A stretch of 64,000 nt of DNA from Nostoc mirabile CHAB5784 (GCF_020829645.1 NZ_JAIVFS010000036.1:1-64000); one strand, 5' to 3'. Shown: positions 8,261 through 17,324, counted from the stretch's first letter. The notes: generated by a model not told the origin, from the sequence alone. Numbers and translations are program-made.

Positions 8261-9441
8261 ACTTTTCTGATTATGTTGACTGCCCCGTTGCAGTCTGCAT
8301 TTATTTTGATTCCAGTTGAGGTTTTAAATTGACCTCTAGTAATCCGAGTCCCGCTACTTTTCCACCCATCGGGTTTTGCACCGATTGTAGGTAGGACATC
8401 ATTATCTAGAAATGATGTCTTAGAGGTATAACTTTCTTCTGTTTCAATAAAATCAATGCCGTGTTGCTGGCATAATTGGGCAATGCGTCCTTTGAGTTTA
8501 GCTGTTGGTATTTGAACAAACTTTTGATTGTTCTTTTTGCCCATATCAGCACCGTCTTTTTGCCTCTCGTTCCATCCAAAAACGATAGTGCCGATTTTAT
8601 TGTCTATGCAATGGTTGATTACAATTCTTGCAGCTTTATTAATAGCATCTCGCATTGTGCGATTACGTTTTTCTGTAATTGTCGCCAGTCGAGAAGACCA
8701 AAAACCCTGTGGTTTTGCAACTTTTATATTGGCAACTGACTTGTTGTACCACTGATTAATACTTTTGAGATGTAAGCCGTCAACAATAAAAGATGTTCCA
8801 GCATTCGATACACAAGTCAACCAGTTATCTATTCCGTGGTCAATTCCTAAGACTTTACGAGTATCAACATCAACCTTCACTAATGATAGTTGATAAATAA
8901 ATTCTGCATAGAATATGCCTGATCTTGGTAGTATCCTAATCTCTCTGATGTCTTTGAAATCAACGTTTGAAGGCATTGGGAGATAAAAGGCATCTATTCC
9001 AAACCAAGCTTTTACTTTGGTTCCTAGAGGAAAACGAAGCATCCCGTCTTTCAATTTGATAGAGCGTCCTGTAAAAGTTGCAAGCGCTAAACCACCAGGT
9101 TTACGATAGTTTGGTAGCTTTGGTTTTTGAGCAACTGTACCGGAATTCATGCCTTTTAACAGTCCAACATAAGACTTAAAAGACTCAGCTACAGTAGTTA
9201 ATATTTGCTGTGCTGTATCTGAATACAAAGCTTGATAATGCTTGTTTTGTTGGATAGTACCTAACTGTTTGTGCAAGTCTGCCGACGATGGAAACTTCCC
9301 AGTCTTAAAGTATAATTGGCGGCTGTAATAAATCCCACAGTTAGTAAGACTGTTTGCAATGGAGCAAAGATATTCTAATACTCCCAATAAGTTCTTATCT
9401 GGAGTAATTAAAATTTGTTGGCAACCATAAGAGATTGGCAT
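8143..9441 (-). CDS. tnpB: TnpB-like RNA-guided nuclease of the IS200/IS605 (IS1341) group
   Basis: A 432-residue OrfB/TnpB protein. The RuvC acidic residues are present: D201 in VLGIDHGIDNW, E336 in ETEESYTSKTS and D383 in KINADCNGAVNI. The zinc-ribbon cysteines usual after YTS-x-C are absent (TSKTSFLDNDVLP), as in some cyanobacterial TnpB groups. No TnpA is nearby, so it is a non-autonomous element. The last codons, SPSLQRGEA, overlap the right-end hairpin CCCCGTCGCTTCAGCGCGGGG, as in TnpB genes whose 3' end is part of the guide RNA. It interrupts the second TVP38 gene. With all three acidic residues in place the nuclease could be active. Confidence 0.85.
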   Translation of the reverse strand: MPISYGCQQILITPDKNLLGVLEYLCSIANSLTNCGIYYSRQLYFKTGKFPSSADLHKQLGTIQQNKHYQALYSDTAQQILTTVAESFKSYVGLLKGMNSGTVAQKPKLPNYRKPGGLALATFTGRSIKLKDGMLRFPLGTKVKAWFGIDAFYLPMPSNVDFKDIREIRILPRSGIFYAEFIYQLSLVKVDVDTRKVLGIDHGIDNWLTCVSNAGTSFIVDGLHLKSINQWYNKSVANIKVAKPQGFWSSRLATITEKRNRTMRDAINKAARIVINHCIDNKIGTIVFGWNERQKDGADMGKKNNQKFVQIPTAKLKGRIAQLCQQHGIDFIETEESYTSKTSFLDNDVLPTIGAKPDGWKSSGTRITRGQFKTSTGIKINADCNGAVNIIRKVAAIFKFDLSGVGRGILSMPKKVLLWTLQKSPSLQRGEA

Positions 9442-9715
9442 AAATTGTAATATTTTATTGACTCAATTTACGTTTATATTGGTTCACTTGCAGGTAATCT
9501 TGCCATGATTGGTACTGAGGCTCAACCCACCAACCCAACTTTGCAATGGGCAATTCGCATCTTAGGTTTGATTGCTACAGTAGCTGTGACAGTTTATGTC
9601 ACCCGGATTGCACGCAAAGCTTTAGAAGAGGAAGTAAGTAGCAATTAAAAATTAAACTGAGTTTGGAAGAGTATCTGTAAGGGAACTCCAAGAAATAAAA
9701 ACAACCGCTTGAAGT

Positions 9716-9758
9716 TGTTGACTGTTGACTGTTGACTGTTGACTGTTGACTGTTGACT
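9716..9758. repeat. Heptanucleotide short tandem repeat (TTGACTG)n
   Basis: Six copies of TTGACTG in a row, a short tandem heptamer repeat typical of heterocyst-forming cyanobacteria. It lies in the 400-bp non-coding stretch between the TVP38 remnant and the histidine kinase. That stretch also has the palindrome GAGGACTAAAGTCCTC and the MITE at 9874-9986, and no gene that I can see. Confidence 0.85.
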
Positions 9759-9863
9759 GTGAACAGTGGGATATTTTTTTATTTGGAAGTCCCTAAAATC
9801 TAAAAAATCTTGAAATTATTTTGTAGTTAGCGTCTCCAGCCATCATTTGAGGACTAAAGTCCT

Positions 9864-9996
9864 CACTATGAGACAATACGCTTGGGTTAAGGATTTTTTT
9901 CTCTTCTCTCTGTTTCCTCTGCGCCTCTGCGGTTCGTTAAAAATTTGACTTTGATAAAGAGTTTTAGCTTTAACTGAACCGTATTGCACTATGAGA
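9864..9996. mobile_element. MITE family A (CAATACGGTT ends), 113 bp, with 10-bp target duplication
   Basis: The element runs from 9874 to 9986. It begins CAATACGCTTGGGTTAA and ends with the reverse of CAATACGGTTCAGTTAA. The 10-mer CACTATGAGA flanks it at 9864-9873 and 9987-9996. Same family as 43627-43760, 52343-52477 and 55817-55953. No coding capacity. The target had been the edge of an older palindromic repeat. Confidence 0.85.
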
Positions 9997-10055
9997 CGCA
10001 CTCGCGTTCACTACAGACCTTTAATTATTTACACCGCTCTACCTAGCAAAATTCG

Positions 10056-11735
10056 TTAACTTGATAATACTCCTTCAAAGTATCGATCAATTTCTGCCGT
10101 AAGTATTTCAAAGTCCACAGGCTTAGTCAAGTGGCATTTAAAACCAGACTTAAGCGCAAGCTCCTTATCCTCCTGGCCACCGTAGCCGGTGAGCGCAATC
10201 AGAATTGAGCGAGTAAATTTGGAGTCTTTACTCAGTTCCTGTGCAACGGCGAATCCATCCATTTCGGGAAGTCCGATATCACAAATAATCACATGAGGCT
10301 CAAACTCTCTTGCAGTTTCTACCCCTGAAATTCCATTGTTAGCAACAGAAACTTCATGCCCAAAATGCTCAAGCACTGCTTTTAATGTTACGGCTGAATC
10401 TTCGTTATCTTCGATGACTAAAATCTTCAACGATTTTTTAGCCGCTTCTATAATCTCTGGGTCGCTATGCCAAGCTGTAATCTCTTCGCATACAGGGAGA
10501 GTAACTTTGAATTCTGCTCCCAAATTGATCCCTCTACTTGAGGCTTCAACATTACCACCATGAAGTTCGACAAGACTTTTTACTACTGAGAGTCCCAAAC
10601 CTAGCCCGCCCCTCGAACGGTCTAAACTGCGATCGGCTTGGGTAAACGGCTCGAATAGTTCTGCTAAGATTGTCGGATCTATCCCTATGCCTGAGTCTCT
10701 TACAGATAATACCGCTACACTACCTGAGCCATTTTCACCTGGAATAAATGAGAGATCCACCCAGATCGTCCCATCTGGCTTGGAAAACTTTAAGGCGTTA
10801 TCAAGAAGGTTCCCAAAGACTTGGAAGAACCGCGTTGGGTCAACATAAGCCCACAGAGGCTTGTTTGGTAGGTCTTGTACTACGTTAAGGTTCGATCTCT
10901 TTATTGCTTGTGCATGGTCATTGAGACTCTGGCGAACCAATTCCACCAGATTAACCTTCTCAAGGTTTAATGAAATCTTCCCATAAGTGATGGATGATAC
11001 ATCAAGTAACTCATCGATCAATTTCGAGAGGTGCTTAATCTGGTGCTGCATCATTAAAACTGTTTCTCCAACTGCGCCAGTTTCGCCTAGCTTCAACTTG
11101 AGAAGCTGAACCCCATTCGAGATGGGGGCAACGGGATTCCTCAACTCGTGAGCTAGCATCGCAATAAATTTGTCTTTCAGGGCGTTTTGGTTCGTCAATT
11201 TCTGGAAAAGTTGAACGTTTGCGATCGCAACTGCTGTAGTATCGGTCAAAATCTCAAGCAGTTCTATCTCTTCGAACGTGGCTCGGTGTTGTGTACTCCA
11301 GTAAGCTCCGATCGCACCCAGTGGATCAGAAATCCGTATGGGAACCATCACTAAACTTTTGACAAAAGTAACTTTATAAGCCTCAATCGGAATTCGAGCA
11401 TCCTGGTAAATGTCTTCAATCACGGCTGCTTGTTTATTGAGCATTGCCCAACCGGAGATGCAAGACTTGAGCGGAAAACGCATACCTTTCCAAAGTGGCC
11501 CGATGGCGTTTTCATCGACATAGTGGCAACATTCACCATCCCGCAGTACAAAAGTTACTCCATCAGCATTAGTCAGATCGCGGGCAGCCAAACGCACAAT
11601 CTCAATAATTTCCTCAATAGTCCGCACACAAGCCAAATCCTTCACGACCAAAAGCAGCCGATTATAAGACGAAATACTATAATTCTGATGTGAATTTTGT
11701 TTTTGTGAGATGGAGGTTTGTAATATATTTTTCAT
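10056..11735 (-). CDS. GAF-domain hybrid histidine kinase with C-terminal receiver
   Basis: A 559-residue soluble sensor kinase. A GAF domain (about 35-180) is followed by HisKA with the H-box FIAMLAHELRNP (H196), then the HATPase domain with N-box VFGNLLDNALKFS, G1 DSGIGIDP and G2 GGLGLGLSVVKS. A receiver domain (about 433-555) starts LKILVIEDNEDS and has the phosphoacceptor Asp in VIICDIGLPEMDG (near 486) and the Lys in HLTKPVD. No membrane segment and no output domain, so it acts by phosphotransfer to a partner not visible here. The GAF domain lacks an obvious bilin-binding Cys; its ligand is unknown. Confidence 0.9.
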   Translation of the reverse strand: MKNILQTSISQKQNSHQNYSISSYNRLLLVVKDLACVRTIEEIIEIVRLAARDLTNADGVTFVLRDGECCHYVDENAIGPLWKGMRFPLKSCISGWAMLNKQAAVIEDIYQDARIPIEAYKVTFVKSLVMVPIRISDPLGAIGAYWSTQHRATFEEIELLEILTDTTAVAIANVQLFQKLTNQNALKDKFIAMLAHELRNPVAPISNGVQLLKLKLGETGAVGETVLMMQHQIKHLSKLIDELLDVSSITYGKISLNLEKVNLVELVRQSLNDHAQAIKRSNLNVVQDLPNKPLWAYVDPTRFFQVFGNLLDNALKFSKPDGTIWVDLSFIPGENGSGSVAVLSVRDSGIGIDPTILAELFEPFTQADRSLDRSRGGLGLGLSVVKSLVELHGGNVEASSRGINLGAEFKVTLPVCEEITAWHSDPEIIEAAKKSLKILVIEDNEDSAVTLKAVLEHFGHEVSVANNGISGVETAREFEPHVIICDIGLPEMDGFAVAQELSKDSKFTRSILIALTGYGGQEDKELALKSGFKCHLTKPVDFEILTAEIDRYFEGVLSS

Positions 11736-11995
11736 AAATAACTCCGAACAGGGATGTCTGGGTAAAAACTCAGGTAAAGCGGGTAGATTTTAGCAGATAC
11801 CTACTCTTAATCGTAATCTTAACTTTGATGTTAAGAGTACGACTCGTTACCGCATTTTTAGCTTTTTCTATCTTTGGTATAAATATACTTATTTTTAATA
11901 AAAAATACCTCGGAAATATACTTAAATGACAGCTAATTGTGAGAATGAAAGATGCGTAGGTGTAGCCTGTTGTAGACATTGCTAATGCAGACAAA

Positions 11996-13912
11996 TTATT
12001 TGGCAATCGACAGATAATAGTCAAATCGCTGCCGGAGTTGTTCAACCGTCAAATTTTGAGTCCAGTATTCCACTAGGGCGTGACCAAATGCCCAGGCGTT
12101 GCGATCGGGTGAAGCGGAATTTTCCAGCAGTAGCGGCCAGAGGGATAGCAATTCAAAGTTGAGCGGGTTAGGGTTAGCAGTATTCAAGAGCGAGAAAAGC
12201 TCATATCCCATTTGGAGTTTGCCAATCACAATCGGCAACTGTTCCACAGGAATTTGCTCTGCTAGCATATATGCTAGAGCTGGAGATCCAGTTGATAGAG
12301 TAGAAACAAACTGGAGGACGGGACTTTTGAGCAATGACGTTAGTCCCTGTGTTGTTGCCATTTGGAAGGTGTAATGGTCGATGATTTTAGCAGCAGCGAC
12401 GGTGCGGACTTCAAGGTTACGCAAAAAGCGGGCGAGACGGAGTTGCTTGCTTGGTGCGATCGCATCTACTAATCCTAACGATAGCGCCTCTACTCCCCAA
12501 GCGATTCGATTTGTTTTGCTGTCACCTGTAACCAGGGGTAGAACTAGATTACAAAAGTTTCCCAGCAGTTTGGCACGATACTCAGTAGCTTCTCGAATAG
12601 CAATTTCTTTTGGGCGATTACCCCATTCCCAATCATAAGGGGGTTGCCACTCGCGGATGGGACGCAGACGATCTACTTGAGTGACGATCGCAATCGCAGG
12701 TAAATCTGCAACTTCTGCTTTGATGTCTTGCAAAAAGTCTACATCCATTTGCAGGGCAGGATCGAGGGCAGGGGTGACTAGTAGCAGCAAATCTGCGTTG
12801 ATGGCATAATCAAGCACCAGATTTCGGAGATCGGCACGGTTGACTTGTTCATAGCCAGGTGTATCCCAAAGCGTTAGGGTTTCCCCACTTTCAGTCTGCC
12901 ATTGATAATTTTGAATGCGATCGGTACTGGGTAAAACATCAACGGCTGCGAGATCCGCCTGAAATAGGGTGTTAATCAGGCTACTTTTACCTGACCCCGT
13001 GCGCCCTACCAGCAGAATATTCACGGGTTTTTGCTCAACTACCTCGGCTGGTTCGGCTTGAGTCAGGATTTCTCGGAGGGTTTGGGTTTTTGCCTTGGGT
13101 AAAGTCGTAGATACTACGGTTGCTGAAACTGGTAATGTGCTACGTCCGTAAAGAGCGATCGCCTGCTGACATAAGTTTCTCAGGGCAGCTTCTCGGAATA
13201 ACTGGCTCAAATTCCCCAACAATTGCTGAGTTGCTTGGTTACTAGAACCCTTACTGACTTGTTTGGCCACCGCCGCCACCGGATTTAAAAGCCACTGTGC
13301 CCAGTTCCAAGCTTTCCAGAATTTCCGAGCTGATGGCTCCAACTTTCGATAGACTTCGTATCCTTGGTATGCTTGTCCAACCGTCACCTGATTCAGGACA
13401 GGGGATAACTTTTGCATCCACCGATCCATATCATCCACTGTTCCCCGAATCAACCCGTAAGCTTGGGGGACGTAAATGTTCAGTAGCGGATATTGTATTT
13501 GAGGATTGTAGATATGAGCGATCGCTACAACCAAATCTTGGCATCGCGTCCAAAAAGTTTGCCAATCTTCCCAAATCGGGCGATCGCTTTGTGCTGCTTG
13601 CAGAATCTCTTGAAGAGCGGCTTCTGCAAGCTTTGTAACATCACTTCCGACTGGTAGCCCTACTGTATCCTCTGCTCTTGATTCCAGTTCTTCTTGGACT
13701 TGGGCTAATACAGCTTCTACTTGGTTAACAGCTGGTTGAGTCCATTTCACCAATAGCCAACGCCAACCCACAAATAAAAGGGTGAATACACCCCAAATCC
13801 AATTAATGCCCCACGCATGAATTTGCGAACCGGCGGATACCAGTAAGAAAATAATGATAAACGCGATCGGGAATGCTAAGACGACCCACTGCCACGGTTT
13901 TAATCGCACCAT
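11996..13912 (-). CDS. Membrane-anchored GTPase (Era/YcjF-like)
   Basis: A 638-residue protein. Two membrane helices at the N-terminus (about 8-25 and 35-52) anchor it, then a helical region (60-290) precedes a G domain with G1 LLVGRTGSGKSSLINTLF (about 299-316), G3 DTPGYEQ, and G4 VTQVDRLRP, where TQVD stands for NKxD. The C-terminal part is helical. It resembles the large cyanobacterial GTP-binding proteins related to the Era/HSR1 group, whose cellular role is unsettled; membrane or dynamin-like roles have been proposed. It stands alone, with the kinase gene downstream on the same strand 260 bp away. The ATG at 13910-13912 is followed directly by a basic residue and the first helix. Confidence 0.8.
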   Translation of the reverse strand: MVRLKPWQWVVLAFPIAFIIIFLLVSAGSQIHAWGINWIWGVFTLLFVGWRWLLVKWTQPAVNQVEAVLAQVQEELESRAEDTVGLPVGSDVTKLAEAALQEILQAAQSDRPIWEDWQTFWTRCQDLVVAIAHIYNPQIQYPLLNIYVPQAYGLIRGTVDDMDRWMQKLSPVLNQVTVGQAYQGYEVYRKLEPSARKFWKAWNWAQWLLNPVAAVAKQVSKGSSNQATQQLLGNLSQLFREAALRNLCQQAIALYGRSTLPVSATVVSTTLPKAKTQTLREILTQAEPAEVVEQKPVNILLVGRTGSGKSSLINTLFQADLAAVDVLPSTDRIQNYQWQTESGETLTLWDTPGYEQVNRADLRNLVLDYAINADLLLLVTPALDPALQMDVDFLQDIKAEVADLPAIAIVTQVDRLRPIREWQPPYDWEWGNRPKEIAIREATEYRAKLLGNFCNLVLPLVTGDSKTNRIAWGVEALSLGLVDAIAPSKQLRLARFLRNLEVRTVAAAKIIDHYTFQMATTQGLTSLLKSPVLQFVSTLSTGSPALAYMLAEQIPVEQLPIVIGKLQMGYELFSLLNTANPNPLNFELLSLWPLLLENSASPDRNAWAFGHALVEYWTQNLTVEQLRQRFDYYLSIAK

Positions 13913-14284
13913 TGCCCCATACCTGCTTTGGTTAGACTTCTTATATTGCTATTGTCGATCTAATAGTTCTTTGATGAATGGTAGATTGCTGGACTGTCTA
14001 CTGCGGGTAATACAACTAGTAAGCATATTAAACACCTTTGGGAAGTTCAAGAGTAATTAAAAGTACATCAGGCTAGGGAACTATAAGGTTGTAGTTTTGA
14101 AGCTAATGGCAAAATACTGCTGGACAACTTTGGTACAAAGTTGAGGTGAATGGTCAAGTTGGTTGGCTCTACTCAGACCTGCTTAAGTAATAAGGCGATC
14201 GCAAGCAAGAATAAAAATAGCGATCGCCTGTCAGAGAAACTTAAAATACTAATAATGCTACACTTTCCTAGCATTTAAGGAGTA
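13913..14284. other. Non-coding stretch with an SH3b-like gene fragment
   Basis: A 372-bp gap between the GTPase and the antitoxin. It contains, at 14107-14190, a short frame reading WQNTAGQLWYKVEVNGQVGW and ending YSDLLK-stop. That is the usual ending of bacterial SH3 (SH3b) domains, so it is probably the tail of a decayed gene; a stop lies just upstream. Several GCGATCGC sites follow. Nothing else is evident. Confidence 0.4.
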
Positions 14285-14488
14285 ATGGCTGTGGCTTCCA
14301 TCACGATCAACATTTCCGATGAACAATTGCAGAAGCTGCAAGCATTAGCACGAGAGAGTGGTATCTCGCTTGAAGATTTGTTACGTCCCAGGATAGAAGA
14401 CTGGCTCAGTCACTCGACAAGCGAGTTTGCTGAAGCAGCCAACTATGTGTTGAAGAAAAATGCCGAATTGTACCGACGTTTAGCATGA
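14285..14488 (+). CDS. Ribbon-helix-helix-type antitoxin of a Doc-like toxin
   Basis: A 67-residue protein starting with a beta strand ASITINISDEQLQKLQALA and a helix-turn-helix-like ISLEDLLRPRIEDWL, the shape of a ribbon-helix-helix antitoxin. It has a good ribosome site, AAGGAG, five bases before the ATG. Its stop overlaps the start of the next frame (ATGA), the usual coupling of antitoxin and toxin. The toxin is truncated, so this antitoxin is an orphan unless a relative is elsewhere. Confidence 0.7.
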   Translation: MAVASITINISDEQLQKLQALARESGISLEDLLRPRIEDWLSHSTSEFAEAANYVLKKNAELYRRLA

Positions 14489-14569
14489 TACGTTACCTGA
14501 CGGTGGTGGAAGTCCTAAATCTGCATCATCTTATAGAGCAGTCTGGAGGCGCATTAGGTATACTCAGAA
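14485..14569 (+). pseudogene. Doc/Fic (death-on-curing) toxin, N-terminal fragment
   Basis: The frame MIRYLTVVEVLNLHHLIEQS followed by GGALGI is the conserved N-terminus of Doc-type toxins of the Fic fold, which inactivate EF-Tu by phosphorylation in the known P1 case. It breaks after about 26 codons, where a MITE with CTTGCACC ends begins at 14570. The catalytic HPF motif and the rest are absent, and no continuation is visible after the element. The toxin must be inactive. Confidence 0.75.
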
Positions 14570-14721
14570 CTTGCACCAGTCCCAACAACCGCCTCAGAAT
14601 GAATTCTGGGGCTACAAGCTTGCATTCTTCTAAAGAAGATAAGGATTAGAGTCCACGCTTAGTGGACTTGCGCTATTAGCCAGAGAATTTATTCTCTGGC
14701 GGGAAAGTGGGCAGGTGCAAG
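14570..14721. mobile_element. MITE-like element with CTTGCACC ends in the Doc gene
   Basis: A 152-bp element with inverted ends CTTGCACCAG and the reverse of CTTGCACCTG. Its interior is the same set of small palindromes seen at 6.6 kb (CTCAGAATGAATTCTGGGG, GTCCACGCTTAGTGGAC, CCAGAGAATTTATTCTCTGG). No target duplication could be recognised. Confidence 0.65.
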
Positions 14722-14866
14722 ATATATAACTATAAGAAGCTTGGGAATAATAAACCATGCTGGAGAAAAAATTTAAATGAATCTCAGCGCATTGGAATGG
14801 GGGCTAGGCTTCTGAGATTTTGAGTTTAAAGACAAGCCAAACTTGCAAAAGTCCGGCTGAGTTTAA

Positions 14867-15241
14867 TCAATCGTCTATACGCAGTAGTTTGCGATAAAAC
14901 GGTTGTGAAAAATCGGTCGCACGATGACGTTTATAGTTATCCATAACTTCAATTAAAAAATTAATAAACTCGAAACTAGCCATCATCAGTTCGTAACTCA
15001 GTTCAGCATTGCCATCAAACTGGATTCGGCAACGGGTTAAGTCTGAGGGTAAAGTCGCAACATTCCAAGAGGCAACAAAGGGAACATGTTCACTGGCTTC
15101 TATCTTCCGGTGTCCCTCCAAGACCCCTTTTTGATAAAGACTGATGGCATAGGGTAAGAAATTGCGCCTAGCGCCCTGAACGTAAGGTAAGTAAACACTG
15201 GCTTGTTGTTGAGTGGCAGGCTGGAGTTGGTCAATAGACAT
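14867..15241 (-). CDS. Hypothetical cyanobacterial protein
   Basis: A 124-residue soluble protein that I do not recognise. It starts at the ATG at 15239-15241 (MSIDQLQPATQQQASVYLPY); a TTG five codons upstream is possible. It has no signal peptide or membrane segment. Mixed composition, with the segments RRNFLPYAISLYQKG, SELSYELMMASF-like helix (ELSYELMMASFEFINFLI) and RKLLRIDD at the end, argues for a real folded protein. It stands alone, facing away from mgdA. Confidence 0.6.
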   Translation of the reverse strand: MSIDQLQPATQQQASVYLPYVQGARRNFLPYAISLYQKGVLEGHRKIEASEHVPFVASWNVATLPSDLTRCRIQFDGNAELSYELMMASFEFINFLIEVMDNYKRHRATDFSQPFYRKLLRIDD

Positions 15242-15256
15242 TGTTAAATATGCCAA

Positions 15257-15837
15257 CTGGGGATATTAGTGGATGTTAGTAGTATTCCCAAAAGATGTGT
15301 CTAAAGCACATAGTGGGGAGTGGGGAGTGGGGAATGGGGGATGAGGGAGTAGGGGGAGAAATCAGCAATGCCCCATGCCCAAAAATGAAGTTACTGCTAA
15401 GAAATATTAAAATTTCGGTTAGAATAGGGCTGCATTAACTTTTATCGACGCTGGGGAAGATAACACCAAAAATCCCCACTGTAAAGTGGTGGATGTTATT
15501 ATTGCTGTTTCTCCCAACAACGAGCTGCTACTACCTTGTTATTACTTTGCCCAAAACGGAGTTCTCATTGAAGAAAGTCCCACTCTACAAGCTTCCTGCC
15601 TAAATGGCTATCAAAGGAATCAAGCCTCTGTCTAAGAGTAGCAAACGTGGTTAATACGAGGTAATTACGCAGAGTGGCGGTGACAACAAAGGTAGTCCCA
15701 GCAGCTTTTGGCTTAGGATAGCGGGTATTGCAGTTTGCCCATTCCGATTAATATCGGGAAAAGTAGCTTAGGGATATTTGTCCGTAAAATTACTAACTGT
15801 AGACAAATACTGGTTTTTGAATCAAGCAACCTAACCT
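15257..15837. other. Non-coding stretch with a G-rich short repeat and a decayed gene fragment
   Basis: This 580-bp gap has a run of GTGGGGA heptamers (about 15313-15356). At 15444-15635 an open frame without a start reads IDAGEDNTKNPHCKVVDVII, then VSPNNELLLPCYYFAQNG, and ends NGYQRNQASV-stop. The cysteines and the NPHC..VD style suggest the C-terminal part of a radical-SAM-like or other metal-binding protein, but I cannot name the family. The rest, up to the mgdA start, shows no gene or clear regulator site. Confidence 0.4.
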
Positions 15838-17244
15838 ATGCCAGCGAATTCCTGGCCCGAAGAAGATTCTTATCAAGAGCTTGATCCGCTCAACTCCTTG
15901 TTGTCTGACCTATCAGCAAATGAGGAGTCAGGGTTAGAGACAGATCCTGTGTCTCTAACACCCCGGTTTCAAGGTCGTAGACGCAAAGCGGCTCTAGTCT
16001 TGACTATCGTCTGGAGTAGCACGATTGCTCTACATTTAGTTTCTTGGGCTTCCATATTTATTCTAGGACTGACCACCATTCTAGGATTTCATGCCTTGGT
16101 GGTAGTGTTTACTAAATCCCGTCGTTATCCAAAAGAAATACAGGGAGATTTGCCTTTTGTCTCTGTGTTAGTGGCTGCGAAAAATGAGGAAGCGGTAATT
16201 GCTAAATTAGTCAAAAATCTTTGTAATCTGGAATATCCAGGTGGGCAGTACGAAGTATGGATAATTGACGATCACAGCAGTGATAGCACGCCACGTTTAT
16301 TAGCAGAACTCGAACAGAAACACGAGCAACTGAAAGTACTAAGGCGTTCAGCAGAAGCTAGTGGTGGCAAATCGGGGGCGTTGAATCAGGTATTGCCGCT
16401 AACAAAAGGCGATATTATAGCAGTATTTGATGCTGATGCCCAAGTGACACCAGACTTGCTGCAACAGGTAATACCTTTATTTCAAAGAGAAAAGGTGGGG
16501 GCGGTGCAGGTGCGAAAAGCGATCGCCAACGCTAAAACAAATTTTTGGACTAAGGGTCAAATGGCCGAAATGGCACTTGATACCTGGTTTCAGCAACAGC
16601 GGACTACCCTTGGTGGCATTGGCGAACTGCGCGGCAATGGTCAATTTGTCCGGCGTTCAGCCTTGGAAAGCTGCGGTGGCTGGAATGAGGAAACCATTAC
16701 CGATGATTTGGATTTGACAATCCGCTTACATTTGGATAAATGGGATATTGAGTGTGTTTTCCATCCAGCAGTGCAAGAAGAAGGAGTGACAAGTGCGATC
16801 GCACTTTGGCATCAGCGCAACCGTTGGGCAGAAGGCGGTTATCAACGCTATTTGGATTATTGGGATTTAATTCTCAAAAACCGGATGGGAGGGCGCAAAA
16901 GCTGGGATTTACTGATTTTTATGCTGATTATGTATATTTTACCGACAGCAACAGTCCCAGATTTATTAATGGCGATCGCTCGTCATCGTCCACCAATATT
17001 AAGTCCCATCACAGGCTTGTCCATTTCTATGTCGATGGTAGGGATGTTTACAGGTCTAAAGCGTATACGTCAAGATCAAAAATTCCCACTTTCTACATAT
17101 TTTCTGATGTTGGTGCAAACGCTGCGTGGCAGTTTATATATGTTGCACTGGTTAGTCGTCATGAGCAGTACTACTGCCCGCATGTCGGTAAGACCAAAGC
17201 GCTTAAAATGGGTGAAAACTTTGCATACGGGGAATGGGGAATAG
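15838..17244 (+). CDS. mgdA: Beta-monoglucosyldiacylglycerol synthase
   Basis: A 468-residue membrane glycosyltransferase of family 2. After a soluble N-terminus come membrane helices (about 50-95), then the catalytic domain with SVLVAAKNEEAV, VWIIDDHSSDST, the DxD motif in AVFDADAQV, GNGQFVRRSALESCGGW, the acceptor Asp in ITDDLDLT, and the QRNRW motif (about 326-330), then further helices. Length and order match cyanobacterial MgdA, which transfers glucose from UDP-glucose to diacylglycerol. Glucosyldiacylglycerol is then epimerised to the main thylakoid galactolipid. It stands alone and ends 80 bp before the tail-to-tail dnaX gene. Confidence 0.85.
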   Translation: MPANSWPEEDSYQELDPLNSLLSDLSANEESGLETDPVSLTPRFQGRRRKAALVLTIVWSSTIALHLVSWASIFILGLTTILGFHALVVVFTKSRRYPKEIQGDLPFVSVLVAAKNEEAVIAKLVKNLCNLEYPGGQYEVWIIDDHSSDSTPRLLAELEQKHEQLKVLRRSAEASGGKSGALNQVLPLTKGDIIAVFDADAQVTPDLLQQVIPLFQREKVGAVQVRKAIANAKTNFWTKGQMAEMALDTWFQQQRTTLGGIGELRGNGQFVRRSALESCGGWNEETITDDLDLTIRLHLDKWDIECVFHPAVQEEGVTSAIALWHQRNRWAEGGYQRYLDYWDLILKNRMGGRKSWDLLIFMLIMYILPTATVPDLLMAIARHRPPILSPITGLSISMSMVGMFTGLKRIRQDQKFPLSTYFLMLVQTLRGSLYMLHWLVVMSSTTARMSVRPKRLKWVKTLHTGNGE

Positions 17245-17290
17245 CCCCTTTGGGGAATTAAAAATTCAAAATTCAAAATTCAAAATTTCA

Positions 17291-17324
17291 AATGCAAAAT
17301 TACCAAAAATAATTTTGCATTTTT
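17291..17324. terminator. Bidirectional intrinsic terminator between mgdA and dnaX
   Basis: The stem AATGCAAAATTA / TAATTTTGCATT closes a small loop and is followed on the plus strand by TTTTTTATT. It lies between the convergent ends of mgdA and dnaX and can serve both. Confidence 0.65.

Larger units (their letters stand above)
7843..9648 (+). pseudogene. Second TVP38/TMEM64-like gene, interrupted and partly deleted by a TnpB element
   Basis: The 5' piece (7843 to about 8141) encodes a membrane start followed by QWIDSLGALGAIAFIALY and FFPGSILTLGAG, matching the paralog just upstream. The 3' piece (about 9465-9648) reads YVYIGSLAGNLAMIG and ends ALEEEVSSN. Between them lies a TnpB element on the opposite strand. 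By comparison with the first TVP38 gene about 100 codons, including the IGRYL and FPFNLLNYAFG core, are missing, so insertion was accompanied by a deletion. The gene is dead. Both TVP38 genes of the same operon being hit may mean loss of selection on it. Confidence 0.85.

Noticed and set aside
11770..11995. 91-codon frame on the minus strand before the GTPase end
   Set aside because: It overlaps the GTPase 3' end in another frame, has a basic low-complexity tail and no family features.
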